This document shows positions 10,288 through 23,174 of a stretch of 64,000 nt of DNA, piece by piece. Positions within the stretch are counted from its first letter, which is position 1. The number at the start of each line of letters is the position of its first letter. The translations under genes and the position numbers were made by a program. Under the pieces are notes generated by a model, which did no database searches, was not told the origin of the DNA, and saw nothing but the letters and a program-made list of their open reading frames with translations. Origin of the DNA: Gammaproteobacteria bacterium (lineage in GTDB: Bacteria > Pseudomonadota > Gammaproteobacteria > GCA-002705445 > GCA-002716945); assembly GCA_018667355.1 (NCBI GenBank), contig JABIVC010000007.1, positions 62,001 through 126,000 on the forward strand, written 5' to 3'.

Positions 10288-12198
10288 TTATGATGCTGGT
10301 GTTGTCGCCGGACTCTCTTTGGTTGCATTTGAACTACCGCCACTCTTAGTGTCTGAGTCATCATCAGTCCAGCTTTCTGGAGCAGAAGGTACTTTACCGT
10401 CCATAATTTCATCGATTTGTTTCACATCAATAGTTTCATACTTCATTAGTGCGTCTGCCATGATATGCATCTTATCAAGATTATCTTTGATGAGTTTAGT
10501 TGCACGTTTATATTGAACATCTATTATATTTCTAATTTCTGAATCAATCGTATGAGCAGTTTCATCAGAAACAGTTTTTTGCTGGGATACTGATTTGCCC
10601 AAGAAAACTTCATTTTCTTCTTCAGCATATGCAAGAGGTCCCATTTTTGTTGATAAACCCCATTTAGTAACCATGCTTCTAGCAAGCCCTGTTGCTCTTT
10701 CAATATCATTTGAAGCACCAGTTGTAACGGCGTCTTGCCCAAATATTTCTTCTTCTGCAACTCTGCCGCCAAAGAGAGCTGCTATCATGCTATTAATTCT
10801 TTGTTTACTATTACTATACCTGTCTTCTTCAGGTAAAAACATTGTTACACCTAGAGCTCTGCCTCTTGGTATTATACTTACCTTATAAACTGGATCATGG
10901 TCAGGGACAAGTCTACCAACTATTGCATGGCCAGCTTCATGATATGCTGTCAACTTTCTTTCATCATCATTCATTACCATTGATCTTCTTTCTCCACCCA
11001 TCAAAATCTTATCTTTAGCTTTTTCAAAATCATCCATTGTAACTATTTTCTTACTAGCTCTTGCTGCGAAAAGTGCTGCTTCATTAACCAAGTTTGCTAA
11101 GTCAGCTCCTGAAAAACCTGGAGTTCCTCTTGCTAATAACTTTGGTTTTACATCATTTGCTGTAGGTGTTTTCTTCATATGAACTTTTAATATTTGTTCT
11201 CTACCTCTAATGTCGGGCAACGGAACTGTTACTTGTCTATCAAACCTTCCTGGCCTTAACAAAGCAGGGTCCAGAACATCTGGTCGGTTAGTAGCAGCTA
11301 TGACTATAACTCCTTCATTGCCTTCGAATCCATCCATCTCTACAAGTAATTGATTTAATGTTTGCTCTCTCTCATCATGACCTCCACCTACGCCAGCACC
11401 TCTATGTCTACCAACAGCATCTATTTCATCTATAAAAATTATACATGGAGCATGTTTCTTTGCTTGTTCGAACATATCGCGCACTCTTGATGCACCAACA
11501 CCGACAAACATTTCAACAAAATCAGAACCAGAAATCGTGAAGAATGGTACTTTAGCTTCTCCTGCTATCGCCTTTGCAAGCAAAGTTTTACCTGTTCCTG
11601 GAGAACCAACCATAAGAACACCCCGCGGTATTTGACCACCTAAATTTTGAAACTTACCTGGGTCTCTTAAGAAATCAACGAGTTCTTTAACCTCTTCCTT
11701 TGCTTCTTCAACTCCAGCTACATCTTTAAAGGTTACTTTCACCTGATCTTCTGTTTGTAGCTTAGCCTTGCTTTTTCCAAATGACATTGCTCCACGGCCA
11801 CCGCCTCCTCCGCCTTGCATTTGTCTCATAAAGAATATCCATACTCCAATTAGTAATAGGAATGGGAACCAATGGATAAATATTTGTGCAAGGAAAGACT
11901 GCTTCTCTGGTGCTTTACCAGCTATCTTAACTTTACTGTTCAGCAATTCACCGACTAATGCTGAATTATCTGTTTCTGGGCTAAATGTTATAAATGATTG
12001 TCCCGATTTTAGGCTTCCTGAAATCTCTCTACCAGAAATAGTAACTTCTTCAACTTGACCAGTCTGAACTTGTTGCATGAATTCTGAATAGTTATACTCA
12101 TCAGCCGCATTATTACGTCCGTTAATTCCTGTAAATAACGACAATACTACTACCGCTATCACAGTCCATATCACTAAATTTTTAATTAAATCACTCAT
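10288..12198 (-). CDS. ftsH: ATP-dependent zinc metalloprotease FtsH
   Basis: [36 protein letters not shown] region, HEAGHAIVG. Confidence 0.98.
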   Translation of the reverse strand: MSDLIKNLVIWTVIAVVVLSLFTGINGRNNAADEYNYSEFMQQVQTGQVEEVTISGREISGSLKSGQSFITFSPETDNSALVGELLNSKVKIAGKAPEKQSFLAQIFIHWFPFLLLIGVWIFFMRQMQGGGGGGRGAMSFGKSKAKLQTEDQVKVTFKDVAGVEEAKEEVKELVDFLRDPGKFQNLGGQIPRGVLMVGSPGTGKTLLAKAIAGEAKVPFFTISGSDFVEMFVGVGASRVRDMFEQAKKHAPCIIFIDEIDAVGRHRGAGVGGGHDEREQTLNQLLVEMDGFEGNEGVIVIAATNRPDVLDPALLRPGRFDRQVTVPLPDIRGREQILKVHMKKTPTANDVKPKLLARGTPGFSGADLANLVNEAALFAARASKKIVTMDDFEKAKDKILMGGERRSMVMNDDERKLTAYHEAGHAIVGRLVPDHDPVYKVSIIPRGRALGVTMFLPEEDRYSNSKQRINSMIAALFGGRVAEEEIFGQDAVTTGASNDIERATGLARSMVTKWGLSTKMGPLAYAEEENEVFLGKSVSQQKTVSDETAHTIDSEIRNIIDVQYKRATKLIKDNLDKMHIMADALMKYETIDVKQIDEIMDGKVPSAPESWTDDDSDTKSGGSSNATKESPATTPAS

Positions 12199-12280
12199 TT
12201 ATATTATTTCCCTTCTATTTAGAATTATTCTAATTTTATGAAACATCTTTGTCAATTTAATAAATCTCTTTACTACTATA

Positions 12281-12895
12281 TCAGTCTTTGAATCCAATAC
12301 AAATAAGGTAAACCTCATTACTCTTTTTTTTAGAAGAAGCTGGTTTAAAAACATTAGTTTTATTAAAGTTATTACCTAATATCTTCAATGTTGATTCAAA
12401 GCTGCTTCCTAAAAAATACTTCATAATCAGACTTCCTTCAGGTTTCAGTTTAAATCTACAAAAACCTAATATATTTGACGCAATATCAGAAAAATTACTC
12501 TGATCTATATCACTTATACCTGTAATATTGGGTGCGATATCTGACAATACAAGGTCTAAGTTAGATTTTTTTTTCTCAAATAACTTCGAATATGATTTAA
12601 AACTACTTATGTCTTGTTTAGCAAAATGTACTCCATCGATAGGTATTATGTTTAATAAATCAATTCCAACTATAAAATTAATATTCTTGTATTCTTTTAA
12701 GACTTGCAGCCAAGATCCTGGCGCGCAGCCTAGGTCAGCTACAGAAGATACTTTTTTTAAGAGATTATATTTCTCGTCTATAGCTTTTAATTTATAAGCA
12801 GCACGAGATCTATACTTATCTTGTTTAGATTTTTTTACAAAAGCATCTTCAGAATGACGCCTAACCCAATTGGAAGTTTTATTAACTTTAGTCAT
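12281..12895 (-). CDS. rlmE: 23S rRNA (uridine-2'-O-)-methyltransferase RlmE (FtsJ/RrmJ)
   Basis: SRAAYKLKAIDEKYNLLKK, VADLGCAPGSWLQVLKEY, VLSDIAPNITG; upstream of ftsH as in E. coli. Confidence 0.95.
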   Translation of the reverse strand: MTKVNKTSNWVRRHSEDAFVKKSKQDKYRSRAAYKLKAIDEKYNLLKKVSSVADLGCAPGSWLQVLKEYKNINFIVGIDLLNIIPIDGVHFAKQDISSFKSYSKLFEKKKSNLDLVLSDIAPNITGISDIDQSNFSDIASNILGFCRFKLKPEGSLIMKYFLGSSFESTLKILGNNFNKTNVFKPASSKKKSNEVYLICIGFKD

Positions 12896-12945
12896 GATTA
12901 AGATTATATCATTGAAATAGATTATTTTGATTGATATGATGCTGT

Positions 12946-13446
12946 ATGGCTGAGATTACACTACAAGGGAATAAAATCAATACTAATGGTGAAATACCTA
13001 AAGCAGGTATAGAGGCTCCAGATTTTATATTAGTAGACTCGGAACTTAACGACATAACATTATCATCATACAAAGGCAAAAATATTGTTCTTAATATTAT
13101 CCCTAGTTTAGATACTCCTGTGTGCCAAAAATCTACAAAGATATTTAATGAACGTATAGCATCTATGGATAATGCTGTAGTTTTAGCTGTTTCAGCTGAT
13201 CTACCATTTGCTATGAAGAGATTCTGTGCTGATGAAAACATAAACTCAGTTATACCTCTGTCTATGATGAGGTCTAGAAATTTTGCTAAAGACTATGGTG
13301 TCTTATTAGTTGACGGTCCGTTATCTGGAATAACTGCAAGAGCAGTTGTTGTTATTGATAGAAATAATAAAATCATTCATTCTGAGTTAGTGAAAGAAAT
13401 TGCCAATGAGCCAAATTATGATGCTGCTTTAAATTGCATATCATAG
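12946..13446 (+). CDS. tpx: Thiol peroxidase (atypical 2-Cys peroxiredoxin)
   Basis: IIPSLDTPVCQKSTKIFNE, SADLPFAMKRFCADENI. Confidence 0.95.
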   Translation: MAEITLQGNKINTNGEIPKAGIEAPDFILVDSELNDITLSSYKGKNIVLNIIPSLDTPVCQKSTKIFNERIASMDNAVVLAVSADLPFAMKRFCADENINSVIPLSMMRSRNFAKDYGVLLVDGPLSGITARAVVVIDRNNKIIHSELVKEIANEPNYDAALNCIS

Positions 13447-13450
13447 CTAA

Positions 13451-14695
13451 ATGAGTTTCACAAAAAAAGTACTAATATCGATGCTATCAGGTATAGCTGC
13501 TGGAATTCTAATTAGTAATTTTGTACTTCCAAATGAGTTTGTAGAATACTATTTTATTAACCAAATCTTGTATACTATATCTTCGCTTTTCTTAATACTG
13601 CTTAAAATGATTGTGTTACCTCTAATCTTTGTATCAATCATCTCAGGAATTGTTTCTATCAATGACGTATCTACTCTCGGAAGGTTGGGAATAAAAACAT
13701 TCTCATTATATGTTTTCACTACACTAATTGCTATTACTCTAGCATTATTTATTTCTAGTTTCGTGAGTTATGATTCTATTGGTGTAATTACAGATAGTAT
13801 TCAAAAAAATGATATAGTGAATAATAGCCAACAAAATATAATACTAGGCATATTCCCAAGTAATTTTTTTTCAGCTTTAGCTAATGGTAATGTAATTCAA
13901 GTTTTAGCATTCGCAATATTCATAGGCGTTGCATCGTCATATGTAAAAAAAGATATTCCATTATTTATAGACCTAATCGATAATTTGAATAAAGTTTTTA
14001 ATAAGATGGTTATGATAATAATACAACTAACACCGATAGCAGTATTTGCACTATTAACAAAAACTTTTGCAACTGAAGGCACAGAAGTCTTTGTTCCGCT
14101 AATAAAATATTTTCTAGTAGTTGTTATTGTATTAATCACTCACTTTGTTTTAACATACTCAATACTGCTCAGGCTTTTCTCAAATTTAAATATATACTCG
14201 TTTTATTCTAAACTTAAGGCTCTGATAATTTTTACCTTTAGCACATCAAGTAGTAACGCATCTATACCTTATACCCTGAATACAGTTATACAAAAATATG
14301 GGGTAAAAAAATCTTTTGCTTCATTTTCTATACCCCTAGGCGCAACAATCAATATGGACGGTACAGCAATAATGCAGGGTTGTGCTGCGTATTTTCTAGC
14401 ATCATATTATGGGATAAATTTAGAGTTTAGCGATATGATAACAATAATACTTACGGCAACAATTGCCTCAATAGGTACCGCTGGAATTCCAAGCGCTGGT
14501 ATTATTATGCTATCTCTCATACTCACCGAGTTGGGTATTCCTTTGGAAGGAATTACATTATTACTAGGTGTTGATCGGCTCCTTGATATGATAAGAACAA
14601 GTGTAAATGTTACTGGTGATACATGTATAACATGTATAGTTGCGAGAAGTGAAGGGTTACTTAATACTAAAGATTATAATAAATTGGACAACTAA
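13451..14695 (+). CDS. Dicarboxylate/amino acid:cation symporter (DAACS family)
   Basis: [62 protein letters not shown]. Confidence 0.93.
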   Translation: MSFTKKVLISMLSGIAAGILISNFVLPNEFVEYYFINQILYTISSLFLILLKMIVLPLIFVSIISGIVSINDVSTLGRLGIKTFSLYVFTTLIAITLALFISSFVSYDSIGVITDSIQKNDIVNNSQQNIILGIFPSNFFSALANGNVIQVLAFAIFIGVASSYVKKDIPLFIDLIDNLNKVFNKMVMIIIQLTPIAVFALLTKTFATEGTEVFVPLIKYFLVVVIVLITHFVLTYSILLRLFSNLNIYSFYSKLKALIIFTFSTSSSNASIPYTLNTVIQKYGVKKSFASFSIPLGATINMDGTAIMQGCAAYFLASYYGINLEFSDMITIILTATIASIGTAGIPSAGIIMLSLILTELGIPLEGITLLLGVDRLLDMIRTSVNVTGDTCITCIVARSEGLLNTKDYNKLDN

Positions 14696-17600
14696 TTAAT
14701 TGTATCATGCCTGGACTGAATATCTGTTGCATCAAAATTATCTATAAACAAAATAGCTTTACAAAAAGCTTTTGCGCCAGATATTGTAGTTGTTAAACAA
14801 ACATTATTATTATTAGCTTCTTTTCTTATTGAAAACGAATCCTTAATCGACCTTGCACCCTCTGTAGTATTTATTATTAAATGAACTTCACCATTCTTAA
14901 TCATATCAACAATATGTGGCTGACCTTCTTTGACTTTATTTACTTTATTGCATTCAATATTATTTTCTTCTAAATATGTCTGAGTTCCATATGTCCCATA
15001 AAGATTAAAGCCTATATCGAGAAGATCTCTTGCAATATCACATATAGCGGGTTTATCTTTATCTCTAACGCTGAGAAAAACATTTCCTGTTTTAGGTAAT
15101 ATTACGCCTGCGGCCCTTTGCGCTTTAAAATAAGCTTCTCCAAAACTTTTGCCAATACCCATTACCTCTCCTGTAGATTTCATCTCTGGTCCTAACAATA
15201 CATCGACTTCAGGAAATTTAGAGAATGGTAACACTGCTTCCTTAACTGAAAAATAACTAGGTGTAACTTCTTTTGTTAAGCCGAGTTGCTTTAAGCTCTT
15301 TCCGGACATAACAACTGCTCCAATTTTTGCAAGCTGTATGCCTATTGCTTTTGATACAAAAGGTGCTGTGCGAGACGCACGTGGGTTTACCTCTAACAAA
15401 AATATCTCTTGTTCTTTGATAGCAAACTGTGTATTCATTAACCCTATTACATTTAATTCTAACGCTAGTTGCTTAACTTGCTCTCTTAGTCTTGCCAAAA
15501 TATCATTCGATAATGTATAAGGAGGTATTGAACATCCAGAGTCACCTGAGTGGATACCTGCCTCTTCGATATGCTCCATGATAGCTCCAATTAGAACATC
15601 TTTGCCATCACAAACTAAGTCTATATCAACCTCAATTGCATCATTTAAAAATCTATCTAAAAGTACTGGCGAATCATTAGATACTGATACAGCTTCTTCC
15701 ATATACCTTCTTAGGTCTTGATCTGTTGTTACAATTTCCATTGCTCTACCACCTAACACATATGACGGTCTAACTACTAGTGGATAACCTATTTCATCTG
15801 CAGCTTGCATAGCCTGAGTAGTATTCGATGCAATTGCATTGTTAGGTTGCTTAAGTCCTAGTTTTTCTACTAAATCTTTAAACTTTTCACGATCTTCGGC
15901 TATATCAATAGCTTCTGGTGAGGTCCCAATAATACTTACTTTGTTAGCCTTGAGCTCTTTTGCCAATTTAAGTGGCGTTTGCCCACCATATTGAACTATA
16001 ACTCCATGCGGTTTTTCTATATCTATAATAGACATAACATCCTCAAAAGTTAGAGGTTCAAAATATAATCGATCTGAGATATCAAAATCAGTAGATACTG
16101 TTTCAGGATTGCAGTTAACCATGATAGTTTCATAACCTTCTTCTCTCAAAGCAAGTGATGCATGAACACAACAATAGTCGAATTCTATACCTTGCCCAAT
16201 CCTATTTGGTCCACCACCTAAAATCATTATTTTTTTATTGTCGGTTGGATTAGATTCACACTCTTCATCATAAGATGAGTACATATAAGCTGTAGTCGCT
16301 TCAAATTCTGCTGCACAAGCGTCAACTCTTTTGAAAACTGGGGTGATACTAAATTTTAACCGTAGGCTCTTTATCTCTTTTTCTTGACAATTCATACACA
16401 TCGAAATAAATGAGTCAGAAAATCCTTTTTTCTTAAGACTCAATAGATATTTATCCTTCAAGTCACCTATATTTTTATCTTTCAAAGCTCTTTCTTCTCT
16501 AACTAAATCTTCTATCTGGGACAAAAACCATAAATCAATATTTGTTAAATTGTGGACTTCAGATAATGAATATTTTTGTCTGAATGCTTCTGAGATATAC
16601 AAAATTCTTTCTGGGGTTGGAGACCTTAACTCATTTGTTAAAAAATCACTCTTCCCATCATTAGGCAGGCTCATTTCTTTTAAACCATCAATGCCAATCT
16701 CAAGGCCGCGGAGAGCTTTCTGAAAAGATTCCTGGAAGTTTCTTCCAATAGCCATTACTTCTCCAACCGATTTCATTTGAGTGGTTAATTTATTGTCTGC
16801 TTCTTTAAATTTCTCAAAAGCAAACCTTGGTATCTTTGTTACCACATAATCTATACTAGGCTCAAATGATGCAGGTATAACATTACCTGTAATTTCATTT
16901 CTTAGTTCATCTAGGGTGTACCCAATCGCAAGTTTCGCTGCTACCTTGGCAATTGGAAATCCAGTTGCTTTTGATGCTAAGGCTGATGATCTTGACACTC
17001 TAGGATTCATTTCTATAACAAGTACTCTTCCATCTTTGGGTGAGATTGCAAATTGTACATTTGACCCACCTGTATCGACTCCTATCTTTCTGAGTACTTG
17101 TATAGAAGCATTTCTTAATTTTTGATATTCCTTATCTGTTAGCGTTTGAGCTGGGGCAACTGTTATTGAGTCACCAGTATGTACTCCCATAGGATCAATA
17201 TTTTCAATTGAACAAATAATAATACAATTGTCATTTCTATCTCTGACAACTTCCATTTCAAACTCTTTCCATCCAATCACCGACTCTTCAATTAATACTT
17301 CACTTGTAGGTGATAAATCTACACCTCTTTTTACGATGGTTTCAAAATCTTGTATGTTATATGCAATTCCTCCCCCTGAGCCACCCAAGGTAAAAGAAGG
17401 TCTAACTAAGACAGGGAAACCAATCTTTTTCTGATGTAATAGTGCCTCCTCATAATCATGAGCAATATATGCAGTTGCAGTCTCTAATCCAATTTCTGTC
17501 ATTGCATTTTTAAATAACTCTCTATCTTCAGCCATATCAATTGAGTCAACACTGGCACCTATTATTTCTACATCATATTTGTCTAGAATTTTATGCCTAT

Positions 17601-17907
17601 TCAAGTCAAGAGTAGTATTTAGGGCAGTTTGACCTCCCATGGTAGGAAGAATTGCATCTGGATTTTCTTTAATAATAATTTTTTCTATATTTCTCCAGTG
17701 AATTGGCTCAATATAAACTTTATCAGCCATGTCAGGGTCAGTCATGATGGTCGCCGGATTTGAATTGACAAGAATTACTCTTATACCCTCTTCTCTTAAA
17801 GCTTTACACGCTTGAACACCAGAATAGTCAAATTCGCAAGCTTGTCCAATTACAATTGGGCCTGCACCAATAATTAAAACACTTCTAATTTTCTTATTTA
17901 TTGGCAT
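14692..17907 (-). CDS. carB: Carbamoyl-phosphate synthase large subunit
   Basis: 1071 aa with two ATP-grasp halves; [56 protein letters not shown]. Confidence 0.98.
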   Translation of the reverse strand: MPINKKIRSVLIIGAGPIVIGQACEFDYSGVQACKALREEGIRVILVNSNPATIMTDPDMADKVYIEPIHWRNIEKIIIKENPDAILPTMGGQTALNTTLDLNRHKILDKYDVEIIGASVDSIDMAEDRELFKNAMTEIGLETATAYIAHDYEEALLHQKKIGFPVLVRPSFTLGGSGGGIAYNIQDFETIVKRGVDLSPTSEVLIEESVIGWKEFEMEVVRDRNDNCIIICSIENIDPMGVHTGDSITVAPAQTLTDKEYQKLRNASIQVLRKIGVDTGGSNVQFAISPKDGRVLVIEMNPRVSRSSALASKATGFPIAKVAAKLAIGYTLDELRNEITGNVIPASFEPSIDYVVTKIPRFAFEKFKEADNKLTTQMKSVGEVMAIGRNFQESFQKALRGLEIGIDGLKEMSLPNDGKSDFLTNELRSPTPERILYISEAFRQKYSLSEVHNLTNIDLWFLSQIEDLVREERALKDKNIGDLKDKYLLSLKKKGFSDSFISMCMNCQEKEIKSLRLKFSITPVFKRVDACAAEFEATTAYMYSSYDEECESNPTDNKKIMILGGGPNRIGQGIEFDYCCVHASLALREEGYETIMVNCNPETVSTDFDISDRLYFEPLTFEDVMSIIDIEKPHGVIVQYGGQTPLKLAKELKANKVSIIGTSPEAIDIAEDREKFKDLVEKLGLKQPNNAIASNTTQAMQAADEIGYPLVVRPSYVLGGRAMEIVTTDQDLRRYMEEAVSVSNDSPVLLDRFLNDAIEVDIDLVCDGKDVLIGAIMEHIEEAGIHSGDSGCSIPPYTLSNDILARLREQVKQLALELNVIGLMNTQFAIKEQEIFLLEVNPRASRTAPFVSKAIGIQLAKIGAVVMSGKSLKQLGLTKEVTPSYFSVKEAVLPFSKFPEVDVLLGPEMKSTGEVMGIGKSFGEAYFKAQRAAGVILPKTGNVFLSVRDKDKPAICDIARDLLDIGFNLYGTYGTQTYLEENNIECNKVNKVKEGQPHIVDMIKNGEVHLIINTTEGARSIKDSFSIRKEANNNNVCLTTTISGAKAFCKAILFIDNFDATDIQSRHDTIN

Positions 17908-19036
17908 TTTTTCTCTCAGTCATAAATGAAGTAAACTTTTCAAAAATTAGATTGATATCTTGAGGCCCAGGACTAGCTTCAGGATGTCCCTGAAAACCAA
18001 AGGCATATTTATCTGTAATCTCAAAGCCTTGAAGTGAATTATCAAATAATGAAATATGGGTTGGTTTAATGTTATCTAAAAGAGTTTTATCATCAACCAT
18101 AAATCCATGATTCTGACTTGTAATAAATACTTTTCTAGTCACTAAATCCATTACAGGATGATTAGCTCCATGATGACCAAACTTCATTTTAATTGTTTTA
18201 CTCCCAGAGGCTAATGCAAGTAATTGAAAACCTAAGCATATTCCAAATAATGGAATTTTATTATCAAGCAATATTTTGATATTACTAATAGCATAGCTAC
18301 ATGCCTTGGGGTCCCCAGGACCATTTGATAAAAAGACTCCATCAGGCTTCATCTCTATAATTTTATTTACATCATAATCTGCAGGCACAACAGTCAAGTT
18401 ACAACCATGATCTTTAAGGATTCTAAGGATATTATGTTTGATACCAAAATCATACGCAACAACCTTAAATATATTTTGCTTTTTTTGCACTTTATTTTCT
18501 TGATATATATTAGCTAATCCTTCATCCCACTCATAAACAGACTTTGAAGTTACTTTCTTGGCAAGGTCTACACCATCTAAACCATCGAACTCTTCTATTC
18601 GTTTTTTTGCAATTTCTAAATCTATGTCACCAGACATAATGCAGCCATTCTGTGAACCAGTAGTCCGAAGAATTCTCGTTAACTTCCTGGTATCAATGCC
18701 ACTTATCGCAACAATGTTAGCGTTCTTGAGAAATTCTTGAAGAGTATTACTCTTACGCCAACTATTTGAAAGGATTTCTTTGTCTCTTAGTATTGCACCA
18801 GATGCATGTATTTTTAGTGATTCTATATCCTCATCATTTACCCCAGTATTTCCAACATGTGGATTGGTAAAAGTAATGATTTGGCTATCATATGATGGGT
18901 CTGTAAGAATTTCTTGATATCCTGTCATAGACGTATTGAATACAACTTCACCAACAGAGAGCCCTTGTACTCCAACTGAATAGCCGCTAAAGGTGCTACC
19001 GTCTTCTAATAAAAGTACTGCTTCAGATTTATTCAA
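17894..19036 (-). CDS. carA: Carbamoyl-phosphate synthase small subunit
   Basis: [61 protein letters not shown]. Confidence 0.98.
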   Translation of the reverse strand: MNKSEAVLLLEDGSTFSGYSVGVQGLSVGEVVFNTSMTGYQEILTDPSYDSQIITFTNPHVGNTGVNDEDIESLKIHASGAILRDKEILSNSWRKSNTLQEFLKNANIVAISGIDTRKLTRILRTTGSQNGCIMSGDIDLEIAKKRIEEFDGLDGVDLAKKVTSKSVYEWDEGLANIYQENKVQKKQNIFKVVAYDFGIKHNILRILKDHGCNLTVVPADYDVNKIIEMKPDGVFLSNGPGDPKACSYAISNIKILLDNKIPLFGICLGFQLLALASGSKTIKMKFGHHGANHPVMDLVTRKVFITSQNHGFMVDDKTLLDNIKPTHISLFDNSLQGFEITDKYAFGFQGHPEASPGPQDINLIFEKFTSFMTERKNANK

Positions 19037-19052
19037 GGTTATTTACGTATGT

Positions 19053-19086
19053 TAAAAAAAAAGATGGCTCTCTTTGAGTCATCTTT
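19053..19086 (-). terminator. Intrinsic terminator-like hairpin between rsmI and carA
   Basis: Stem AAGATGGCTC/GAGTCATCTT with 5-nt loop; on the minus strand a T-tract (revcomp of the A9 run at 19054-19062) follows. Confidence 0.6.
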
Positions 19087-19132
19087 AATTGTTTTTTTTT
19101 AGTTTGCATCTAAAACTAAATAATACGTGAGA

Positions 19133-19960
19133 CTAGCCTTCCTGTCTAATATTTAATACATATTTATACAATTCTTTTTTATTTACATCATTAAACAGTC
19201 GAATTATATTAACAACTTCACTTGCAGAGTATTTTTTTGATAATTCTTGTATTTGTTTTTTCATCGCTTCTACATTTTGATATTCTATGGCGCTTGTTCC
19301 AATTATCATAGTTATTTCCCCAGTCAACTGTTCATTTGAAAACTTTGATGCTAATTCACTAGCTGTACCAAAAAATATTTCTTCATGGACCTTCGTTAAT
19401 TCTCTCATTATTCCAATATTTGTATCATCACCCAATATATCGACAATGTCTGAAAGTAAGGAGGAAACCCTATGTTTACTTTCAAATACTATTCCAGGCA
19501 CTGCTAGTGTCTTAATTTTTAACAACTGAGTCCTTCTCTCCGAAGATTTCTTGGGTAAGAACCCTAAAAAGATAAAGTCATTAATGGGAATTTTGGATAC
19601 TGATAGAGCTGCTGTTAGGGAGCTAGCTCCTGGTACAGGGATGACTTTGAATGTTGAATCTATATGCTTTACTAATTCAAACCCAGGGTCAGATACTGAC
19701 GGGGTTCCGGCATCAGATACAAGAGATATACTCATACCTTCAGATAAATCTTGTATTATAGATTTTCTTTTTCTCTTTTCATTATCTTTATTAAAGGTAA
19801 TAATTTTCTTTTTAATATTATATTCATTTAATAATTTGGATGTTCTTGCTGAGCTCTCGGCCAAAATATAATCTGAGTTCTTCAAAATCTCAATTGCTCG
19901 AAATGTAATATCCTGAAGATTACCAATGGGTGTTGCGACTATATATAAAGTACCTTGCAT
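19133..19960 (-). CDS. rsmI: 16S rRNA (cytidine1402-2'-O)-methyltransferase RsmI
   Basis: GTLYIVATPIGNLQDITFRAIEILK, ISLVSDAGTPSVSDPGFELV, PGASSLTAALSVSKI. Confidence 0.96.
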   Translation of the reverse strand: MQGTLYIVATPIGNLQDITFRAIEILKNSDYILAESSARTSKLLNEYNIKKKIITFNKDNEKRKRKSIIQDLSEGMSISLVSDAGTPSVSDPGFELVKHIDSTFKVIPVPGASSLTAALSVSKIPINDFIFLGFLPKKSSERRTQLLKIKTLAVPGIVFESKHRVSSLLSDIVDILGDDTNIGIMRELTKVHEEIFFGTASELASKFSNEQLTGEITMIIGTSAIEYQNVEAMKKQIQELSKKYSASEVVNIIRLFNDVNKKELYKYVLNIRQEG

Positions 19961-20032
19961 AATTAGGAATATTTATTGTGTTTATTCTTGCTAGGTTATA
20001 TTGTAGTATAATCAAAGTCCAATGGTAAAATT

Positions 20033-20620
20033 GTGAAAAATATAGAAATAATAGAAAGTAATTTCATTGATAATCAGGGTGTTAACTCAAAGTCGGTTAG
20101 TAAAATTTTGCCTTCGATAGAGTCTGCAATAAACTCTATCATTAACATGATTGATAATTCAGGAAAACTAATGTCATGTGGTAACGGAGGGTCTTCAGGT
20201 GATGCTCAACATATTACCTCGGAGTTTGTTAATAGATTTGAAATAGAAAGAAAAGAATTACCAGCAATATCTTTAAATTCTGATACTGCAACTATAACCT
20301 CTATTGCCAATGACTATGGCTATGAATATATCTTTTCTAAACAAGTAAGTGCTATAGGAAATAAAAGAGATATCCTTATGGTTTTTACAACTAGTGGAAA
20401 TTCTAAAAATATACTAGAAGTTATTAATGTAGCGAAGAAGAAGGATATTAAAGTAATACTGATAGCTGGTTGCAAAGGTGGTGAAGCTACCAATTTAATT
20501 AAGTCTGGTGATGTCAGTATTGTAATACCTAGTAATAGAACTAGCAGAATTCAAGAAATTACATTATTAATTATTCATTCTATTTGTGAATGTATAGATA
20601 AACATTATCAGCATAGATAG
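20033..20620 (+). CDS. SIS-domain protein, DiaA/GmhA family (GTG start)
   Basis: SCGNGGSSGDAQHITSEFVNRFEIERKELPAISL, FTTSGNSKNILE; beside rsmI as for E. coli diaA. Confidence 0.85.
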   Translation: MKNIEIIESNFIDNQGVNSKSVSKILPSIESAINSIINMIDNSGKLMSCGNGGSSGDAQHITSEFVNRFEIERKELPAISLNSDTATITSIANDYGYEYIFSKQVSAIGNKRDILMVFTTSGNSKNILEVINVAKKKDIKVILIAGCKGGEATNLIKSGDVSIVIPSNRTSRIQEITLLIIHSICECIDKHYQHR

Positions 20621-21235
20621 TTACATATCTCTTTCAGTTTCGGTTAAGCTTGCCTGAAAAGATTCTCTGTTGAATATACGATCTGAATAGTCGTCTATAA
20701 TTTTTTTATTCTCAGTTATTTCAACACCTAGTGACTTAATTCTCCATAATAATGGCGCTAAGCTACAATCAACAAGACCAAAATCATCACTCATGAAATA
20801 ACTATCTGTAATTAATGGAATAATCTCTAAAAAATATGATTTTATCTTATCTACAAAAGAGTCTTCAAGTGCACCATTTTTATATGCCTTATCAAATTCA
20901 GGATACCAGGTATGCTCTATTCGATCCAATGCCAGTCTAAATTTTGCCCTAGCCACTGGGTCAACAGGCAGTAACGGAGGATGTGGAAATCTTTCGTCTA
21001 AATACTCAATAATGACCCTAGAGTTTTGTAATACAAGATCTCTATCTACAAGTGTAGGGAAATCATCATACGGGCTTATAAATTTAATTTCTTCAGTTAT
21101 ATTGGCAATATCTACCTCATGTAATTCAGCAGAAATCTCTTTTTCTTTAATAACAAGTCTTGTTCTGTGACTATGCAAGCAGTCAGGTAAAGAGAATAAG
21201 AGTATAGCGGATCTTCTGTTTGCTAGTGATGTCAT
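20621..21235 (-). CDS. sspA: Stringent starvation protein A (GST-fold)
   Basis: SLPDCLHSHRTRLVIKEKEI, YDDFPTLVDRDLVLQNSRVIIEYLDERFPHPPLLPVDPVARAKFR; downstream of petABC. Confidence 0.92.
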   Translation of the reverse strand: MTSLANRRSAILLFSLPDCLHSHRTRLVIKEKEISAELHEVDIANITEEIKFISPYDDFPTLVDRDLVLQNSRVIIEYLDERFPHPPLLPVDPVARAKFRLALDRIEHTWYPEFDKAYKNGALEDSFVDKIKSYFLEIIPLITDSYFMSDDFGLVDCSLAPLLWRIKSLGVEITENKKIIDDYSDRIFNRESFQASLTETERDM

Positions 21236-21238
21236 ATT

Positions 21239-21964
21239 TTATTTTACGTCCTTCCAGTATTCAATTTTTAGCAAAAATGCTATAAATGAAAAAATAGCTA
21301 GAAAGAGTATAACCCAAAAACCAATCCTATATCGGTCTAATTGAGCTGGTTCAGAAACATAAGCTAAGAAATTAACCAAATCAGTTACTGATTTTCTATA
21401 CTGCTTGTCAGACATGGTGCCTTTCGAGATATATTCATATTGATCTTTTTCTAGATTAACTGGTTTTTTCAAGCCTTCCATCCAAGACAAGACATGAGGC
21501 ATCCCAACGTTTGGGTATAATGCATTATTAACACCCAGTGGTCTCTTATCATCCTGATAAAATGAGATTAAAAATGTATATAGCCATTCCGTTCCCCTTG
21601 ATCTGGCAATTAATGTTAAATCTGGAGGCATAACACCAAATGCCTCTTTAGCTGAATCAGGATTTACAGCATTTAACATCAAAGATCCAATTTTTGTAGG
21701 CTCACCATTTTTGTCAGTAGTAAATATTAGATTATTTTCGATTGTTTCTTTAGAAAGCGAAAGGTGATCAATGAATTTAACATAGCGTTGGTATTTTAGA
21801 GTGTGACAACCAAGGCAGTTGTTAACATAGATTTGAGCACCTCTTTGTAGAGATGCTTTATTATTTAAATCTATTAGTACAGGTTTCAATGGAATCGAAC
21901 CTGATGCTGCGAAAGACAAGCTTGATGTAAAAATAAAAACTATTATTGCAAGTAATCTAATCAT
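21239..21964 (-). CDS. petC: Ubiquinol-cytochrome c reductase, cytochrome c1; start probably MIRLLAIIVF
   Basis: GAQIYVNNCLGCHTLKYQRY (CxxCH), C-terminal TM anchor; follows cytochrome b. Confidence 0.94.
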   Translation of the reverse strand: MIRLLAIIVFIFTSSLSFAASGSIPLKPVLIDLNNKASLQRGAQIYVNNCLGCHTLKYQRYVKFIDHLSLSKETIENNLIFTTDKNGEPTKIGSLMLNAVNPDSAKEAFGVMPPDLTLIARSRGTEWLYTFLISFYQDDKRPLGVNNALYPNVGMPHVLSWMEGLKKPVNLEKDQYEYISKGTMSDKQYRKSVTDLVNFLAYVSEPAQLDRYRIGFWVILFLAIFSFIAFLLKIEYWKDVK

Positions 21965-23174
21965 GCATTGTAACCCTGTCAGGGACATCTTTGGTTTTTT
22001 CGTTAGCACTTGTGAAATACAAAGCTACAAAGAATCCAAAGTAAATTAGTGTGAATAATCTACCCGCCCATGTTAAAAGTGGAGTAGCTGCGCTCATACC
22101 AATATAGCCAAGAGCAAAAAAACTTATGACAAAAAGAGTTAATAGTGTTTTGTATGTTGAAGATCTGTATCTAATTGATTTAGTAGAGCATCTATCTATC
22201 CAAGGCAAGAAGAATAAAACAAATATTGCTAAGCCCATCGCTAGAACACCGCCAAGCTTATCAGGTATCGCACGAAGTATTGCGTAAAACGGAGTGAAAT
22301 ACCATACAGGCATAATATGCTCTGGAGTTTTTAGAGGATCAGCTGGAACAAAGTTATCCTTTTCAAGAAAAAATCCACCAAGCTCAGGCATAAAGAAAAC
22401 AACAAATGTAAAAATTATTAAAAAGACCGATAAGCCAAATATATCTTTAACAGTATAATAAGGATGGAATGGTATACCGTCTCTAGGTATGCCATTTTCA
22501 TCTTTATTCTTTTTAATCTCAACGCCGTCAGGATTATTCGATCCAGTAGTATGAAGAGCAGCTAAATGAAGATAGATTAATGCAAATAATAGTAATGGTA
22601 ATGCTATGACATGAAATGCAAAAAATCTGTTTAGAGTAGCATCAGATATCACATAATCCCCTCTAATCCATAATGCTAACGATTCTCCAACATAGGGAAT
22701 AGCACTGAATAGAGAAATGATTACCTGTGCTCCCCAATATGACATTTGGCCCCATGGTAATAGATAACCCATAAATGCTTCTGCCATTAATAAAACGAAT
22801 ATAACCATGCCAAATAACCATAAAAGTTCTCTAGGATTTTTATAGGAACCATATAGCATAGCTCTAAACATATGTAGATAGATAACTACGAAAAAGAATG
22901 ATGCGCCAGTTGAATGCATATACCTTATCAACCAACCCCACTCTACATCTCTCATGATATACTCTACTGACGCAAAAGCTTGAGCTGCATCAGGCTTATA
23001 ATTTATTGTCAGAAATATGCCAGTAACAATCTGCAATATGAATATGAAAATAGCTAGAGCGCCAAAATAATAAAAGAAGTTAAAATTCTTAGGAGCATAA
23101 TATTGAGACAAGTGATTTCTTACAAAATTACTAACTGGTAACCTTTCATCAATCCATGCCATAAATTTATTCAT
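21957..23174 (-). CDS. petB: Ubiquinol-cytochrome c reductase, cytochrome b
   Basis: VTGIFLTINYKPDAAQAFASVEYIMRDVEWGWLIRYMHSTGASFFFVVIYLHMFR, GYLLPWGQMSYWGAQVI, PEHIMPVWYFTPFYAILRAIP. Confidence 0.98.
   Translation of the reverse strand: MNKFMAWIDERLPVSNFVRNHLSQYYAPKNFNFFYYFGALAIFIFILQIVTGIFLTINYKPDAAQAFASVEYIMRDVEWGWLIRYMHSTGASFFFVVIYLHMFRAMLYGSYKNPRELLWLFGMVIFVLLMAEAFMGYLLPWGQMSYWGAQVIISLFSAIPYVGESLALWIRGDYVISDATLNRFFAFHVIALPLLLFALIYLHLAALHTTGSNNPDGVEIKKNKDENGIPRDGIPFHPYYTVKDIFGLSVFLIIFTFVVFFMPELGGFFLEKDNFVPADPLKTPEHIMPVWYFTPFYAILRAIPDKLGGVLAMGLAIFVLFFLPWIDRCSTKSIRYRSSTYKTLLTLFVISFFALGYIGMSAATPLLTWAGRLFTLIYFGFFVALYFTSANEKTKDVPDRVTMHD

Noticed and set aside
12909-13241. 110-aa minus ORF over tpx
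   Set aside because: Mirrors the thiol peroxidase reading frame; tpx has catalytic motifs and the other strand has none.
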